Below are positions 6,457 through 8,146 of a stretch of DNA of 8,146 nucleotides, in pieces. Source of the DNA: an uncultured Bacteroidales bacterium (lineage in GTDB: Bacteria; Bacteroidota; Bacteroidia; Bacteroidales; P3). Both the position numbers and the translations under genes were made by a program. Position 1 is the first letter of the stretch; every line of letters begins with the position of its first letter. The stretch is from assembly GCA_946540365.1 (NCBI GenBank), contig CAMNIH010000076.1, forward strand, positions 1 to 8,146, in the 5' to 3' direction. The notes beneath the pieces were generated by a model. It was not told where the DNA came from and searched no databases. It saw nothing but the letters and a program-made list of their open reading frames with translations.

Positions 6457-6470
6457 AATGACGCAAAAGG
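6420..6470. repeat. 13-bp inverted repeat flanking the sigma-factor start
   Basis: CCTTTTGTGTCAT (6420-6432) and ATGACGCAAAAGG (6458-6470) are inverted copies matching at 12 of 13 positions, with a 25-bp spacer that holds the candidate start codons (6432-6456). In the mRNA the left and right arms could pair and hold the initiation region in the loop. Otherwise it could be an operator for a dimeric regulator. Chance origin is possible. Confidence 0.45.
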
Positions 6471-6493
6471 CCCCTGAATCTTACAGAGAAATA

Positions 6494-8029
6494 TCAGAAA
6501 ATCTTGCACGAGCGCACCTCGATGCGGCGCGAGCGGGCGGCTTCGACGCTGTAGACGGCGTCGGAGAGGTGCGGGTTGTAGGCCGACAGCTCGTCGACCC
6601 CCATGGGCTCCTGCTCGATGCGCAGGCGTCCGTCGGCCAGGGCGGCGGCCAGGCGGCCGTGCTTCCACGCGCGTATCATATTTATAAAGGAGACAATGCG
6701 CCGCTGCGAGAGGGTGTGGTTGTAGTCGTCGAGGTAGACCGGCGAGGCGTAGCCCGCCACTGTCAGCACCGCCTGCTTGCCGTCCTGCAGGGCGGCGTCC
6801 ACGTAGTCGAGCAGCTCGTTCACCTTGTCGAAGTTGCCCACCACGCACGAGTCGAAGAAGAGCTGCATGGCCGCCGAGTCGGCCGCCGAGCGCTGACGGG
6901 CCATGTACTGGCTGCGCATCAGGGCGAAGCGCAGCTGGCAGTCGGCGTAGTCGGCCACCGTGCCGGCGTCGGTGCTGCGCGGGTCGGGGTCGTCGTTGTG
7001 GAAGTAGAGGTAGAGCGGGAAGAACCGGAACACGCGCGGCTGTGGCGGCTCGGGGGCGGCGACGGCGGTGTCCGGCGGTTGCTGCATGGCCAGCAGGGCG
7101 GCGGTGTCGATGCTCCAGCGGTAGATGTCGTTGCAGCACATCGAGTCGCTGAGGAAGTAGCTGTCCTTGCGGTTCGAACTGAGGTAGCCCGCCGTGGGGA
7201 TGCCGGTGGCCGAGTCGTGGGCGCTGACGGTGAAGTAGAGGTCGTTCTGCTCGCTGTTGAGGCAGTGGCAGACCGGCTCGGCGGCCTGCCAGCTGTTGCG
7301 CTGGCCGGCGGCGCAGTAGATGTCGAAGCCCCCCTGTCCGCCCGCGCGGTCGGAGCTGAAGTAGAGCACCCCGTTCCGTTGGTCGTAGAAGGGGGTCATC
7401 TCGTCGCTGGCCGAGTTGACCTGCGGCCCGAGGTTGACGGGCTCCGAGGCCACGCCGTCGCTGACGAGCGCGTACCAGATGTCCATGCCGCCCATGCCGC
7501 CCGGACGGTCGCTGACGAAGTAGAGGATCGCCGTGCCGTCGGCCAGCCGCCCCACGGCGGGGTGGGTGGCGGTGTGTTGCTTGTCGTTCACCGGGCCGTC
7601 CAGCCGGCGGGCCTTCTCCCAGCCGCGCCGCTTCTTGGCCGGCGCCCACCAGATGTCGCAGCGCAGCGTCTCCACGTCGCCCCGGGTGAAGTAGGCGTCG
7701 CGGCTCTGCGGGTCGAGGGCCACATTGCCCGTGTGGTCCTTGCTGGTGCTGAATCCCCAGCGGTCCTCCTTGGGACGCGACAGCTTGCCGCTCTTGGTGA
7801 TGCGCGCCTGATAGAGGCGGGTCACCTGGTGCTTCATGCCGAACAGGCCTCCGCCGGTGTTGGGCGCCATCGAGGCGAAGGCCAGCACCGTGTCGCCCAC
7901 CTGCAGGGCGGCGGTCTCGCTGCCGGCGGTGTTGATGCGGGGACCGAGGTGCTCCACCTTGTATTGTGCCCTGGCAGGCACGGCGAGCATCAGCAGTGCA
8001 AGGAGTATGGTGGTTATATGATTGGACAT
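6494..8029 (-). CDS. PD40 (WD40-like) repeat and OmpA-like periplasmic protein, type IX secretion-associated
   Basis: The product is 511 residues. A signal peptide is visible at 1-21 (LLALLMLAVPARA then Q), with no lipobox Cys. PD40 beta-propeller units include PAVGRLADGTAILYFVSDR with GGMGGMDIWYA (about 157-187), TPFYDQRNGVLYFSSDR with GGQGGFDIYCA (about 212-240) and a weaker one with YLSSNRKDSYFLSDSMCCND (282-301). A Pro-rich linker follows (about 317-333). Residues of about 335-505 form a C-terminal OmpA-like domain, with VAGYASPVYLDDYN, HTLSQRRIVSFINMI and a final AARSRRIEVR. The canonical peptidoglycan-binding Asp of the GHTD-type motif is not apparent (YAS instead), while the Arg of LSxRR is kept. 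This architecture resembles PorE-type and related periplasmic proteins near PorP/SprF genes. It starts inside the last codons of the PorP/SprF gene, suggesting a shared transcript. Confidence 0.85.
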   Translation of the reverse strand: MSNHITTILLALLMLAVPARAQYKVEHLGPRINTAGSETAALQVGDTVLAFASMAPNTGGGLFGMKHQVTRLYQARITKSGKLSRPKEDRWGFSTSKDHTGNVALDPQSRDAYFTRGDVETLRCDIWWAPAKKRRGWEKARRLDGPVNDKQHTATHPAVGRLADGTAILYFVSDRPGGMGGMDIWYALVSDGVASEPVNLGPQVNSASDEMTPFYDQRNGVLYFSSDRAGGQGGFDIYCAAGQRNSWQAAEPVCHCLNSEQNDLYFTVSAHDSATGIPTAGYLSSNRKDSYFLSDSMCCNDIYRWSIDTAALLAMQQPPDTAVAAPEPPQPRVFRFFPLYLYFHNDDPDPRSTDAGTVADYADCQLRFALMRSQYMARQRSAADSAAMQLFFDSCVVGNFDKVNELLDYVDAALQDGKQAVLTVAGYASPVYLDDYNHTLSQRRIVSFINMIRAWKHGRLAAALADGRLRIEQEPMGVDELSAYNPHLSDAVYSVEAARSRRIEVRSCKIF

Positions 8030-8146
8030 GGCAGTGCGCGTTTGGATTTGTCTTTCTTGCCGAACATGTAGAGTACGCCCAGTTCGAAGGCGCCGAGGGT
8101 ATGGCTGGCCTCGGCCAGTTGCGACAGGTTGGCGTCGTAGCTGAAG
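8014..8146 (-). CDS. PorP/SprF family type IX secretion system membrane protein (C-terminal end only)
   Basis: Only the last 43 residues are in the window, entering from the right edge in the frame with complete codons from 8145 and stopping at TAA 8016-8014. The fragment begins FSYDANLSQLAEASHTLGAF, continues ELGVLYMFGKK and ends in a basic tail. It matches the characteristic C-terminus of PorP/SprF proteins (pattern S-Y-D-x-N-x-S-x-L ... G-x-F-E-x-x-x-x-Y), which are outer-membrane beta-barrels that help display or anchor type IX secreted proteins. The overlap of 16 nt with the downstream PD40/OmpA gene is the usual arrangement for such pairs. Only the end is visible, so the family call rests on one short but distinctive stretch. 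Confidence 0.75.
   Translation of the reverse strand, partial: FSYDANLSQLAEASHTLGAFELGVLYMFGKKDKSKRALPCPII

Noticed and set aside
5945..6466. Extension of the membrane-protein frame upstream to 6466
   Set aside because: The frame stays open through the sigma-factor gene but encodes Arg/Ala/Gly-rich sequence in another frame of a clear ECF sigma factor. The ATGA overlap marks the real start at 5944.
6053..8071. 672-residue plus-strand open frame
   Set aside because: It lies antisense to the sigma-factor and PD40/OmpA genes. The product is Arg/Val/Gly/Ala-rich without domains, while the minus strand carries clear families. It is a by-product of GC-rich codon use.
1..8146. CRISPR array, tRNA/rRNA genes, insertion sequence or phage genes
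   Set aside because: No regularly spaced direct repeats, no cloverleaf or rRNA-like stretch, and no transposase or integrase motifs were seen on either strand.

Overview
The window looks like chromosomal DNA from a GC-rich member of the Bacteroidales (Bacteroidota). Three things point there. The promoter-like boxes in the AT-rich gap fit the Bacteroidetes consensus TAnnTTTG. Proteins typical of the phylum are present: the C-terminal end of a PorP/SprF family protein, a PD40/OmpA protein and a head-GIN-like outer-membrane protein. Ribosome binding sites are poor or absent. The species cannot be read from the sequence.

Layout. Positions 1-450 (minus) hold the N-terminal 150 residues of a membrane-anchored TPR-type protein that runs off the left edge. 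Positions 451-703 are an AT-rich divergent promoter region with one box for each direction. Rightward from 704 lie four plus-strand genes: a dihydroorotate dehydrogenase-like flavoprotein (704-1687), a four-helix-bundle (S23/IVP family) protein (1817-2272), metal-dependent KDO-8-phosphate synthase kdsA (2280-3101), and a DEDDh 3'-5' exonuclease (3092-3949) whose start overlaps the kdsA stop. The last three are packed tightly enough to be one transcript. A perfect 27-bp hairpin at 3957-4014 separates this run from a converging minus-strand run.

The minus-strand run, in transcription order from the right edge, is: the end of a PorP/SprF type IX secretion-associated membrane protein (8146-8014), a PD40-repeat plus OmpA-like periplasmic protein (8029-6494, overlapping by 16 nt), an ECF sigma factor (6456-5941), a single-pass membrane protein with a Pro-rich repeat tract (5944-5315, ATGA overlap with the sigma gene), and a secreted or outer-membrane protein with a beta-rich head and a C-terminal barrel (5304-4024). 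Gaps are 37 nt or less throughout, so co-transcription is plausible.

Working together. kdsA feeds lipopolysaccharide inner-core synthesis. The minus-strand run looks like an envelope module: a type IX-linked membrane and periplasmic pair joined to a sigma / membrane-regulator / barrel trio. The membrane protein could be a non-canonical anti-sigma factor that senses envelope state, but this is inferred from position and topology, not homology. The trio and its repeat tract are the least familiar part of the window. The rest is ordinary housekeeping.
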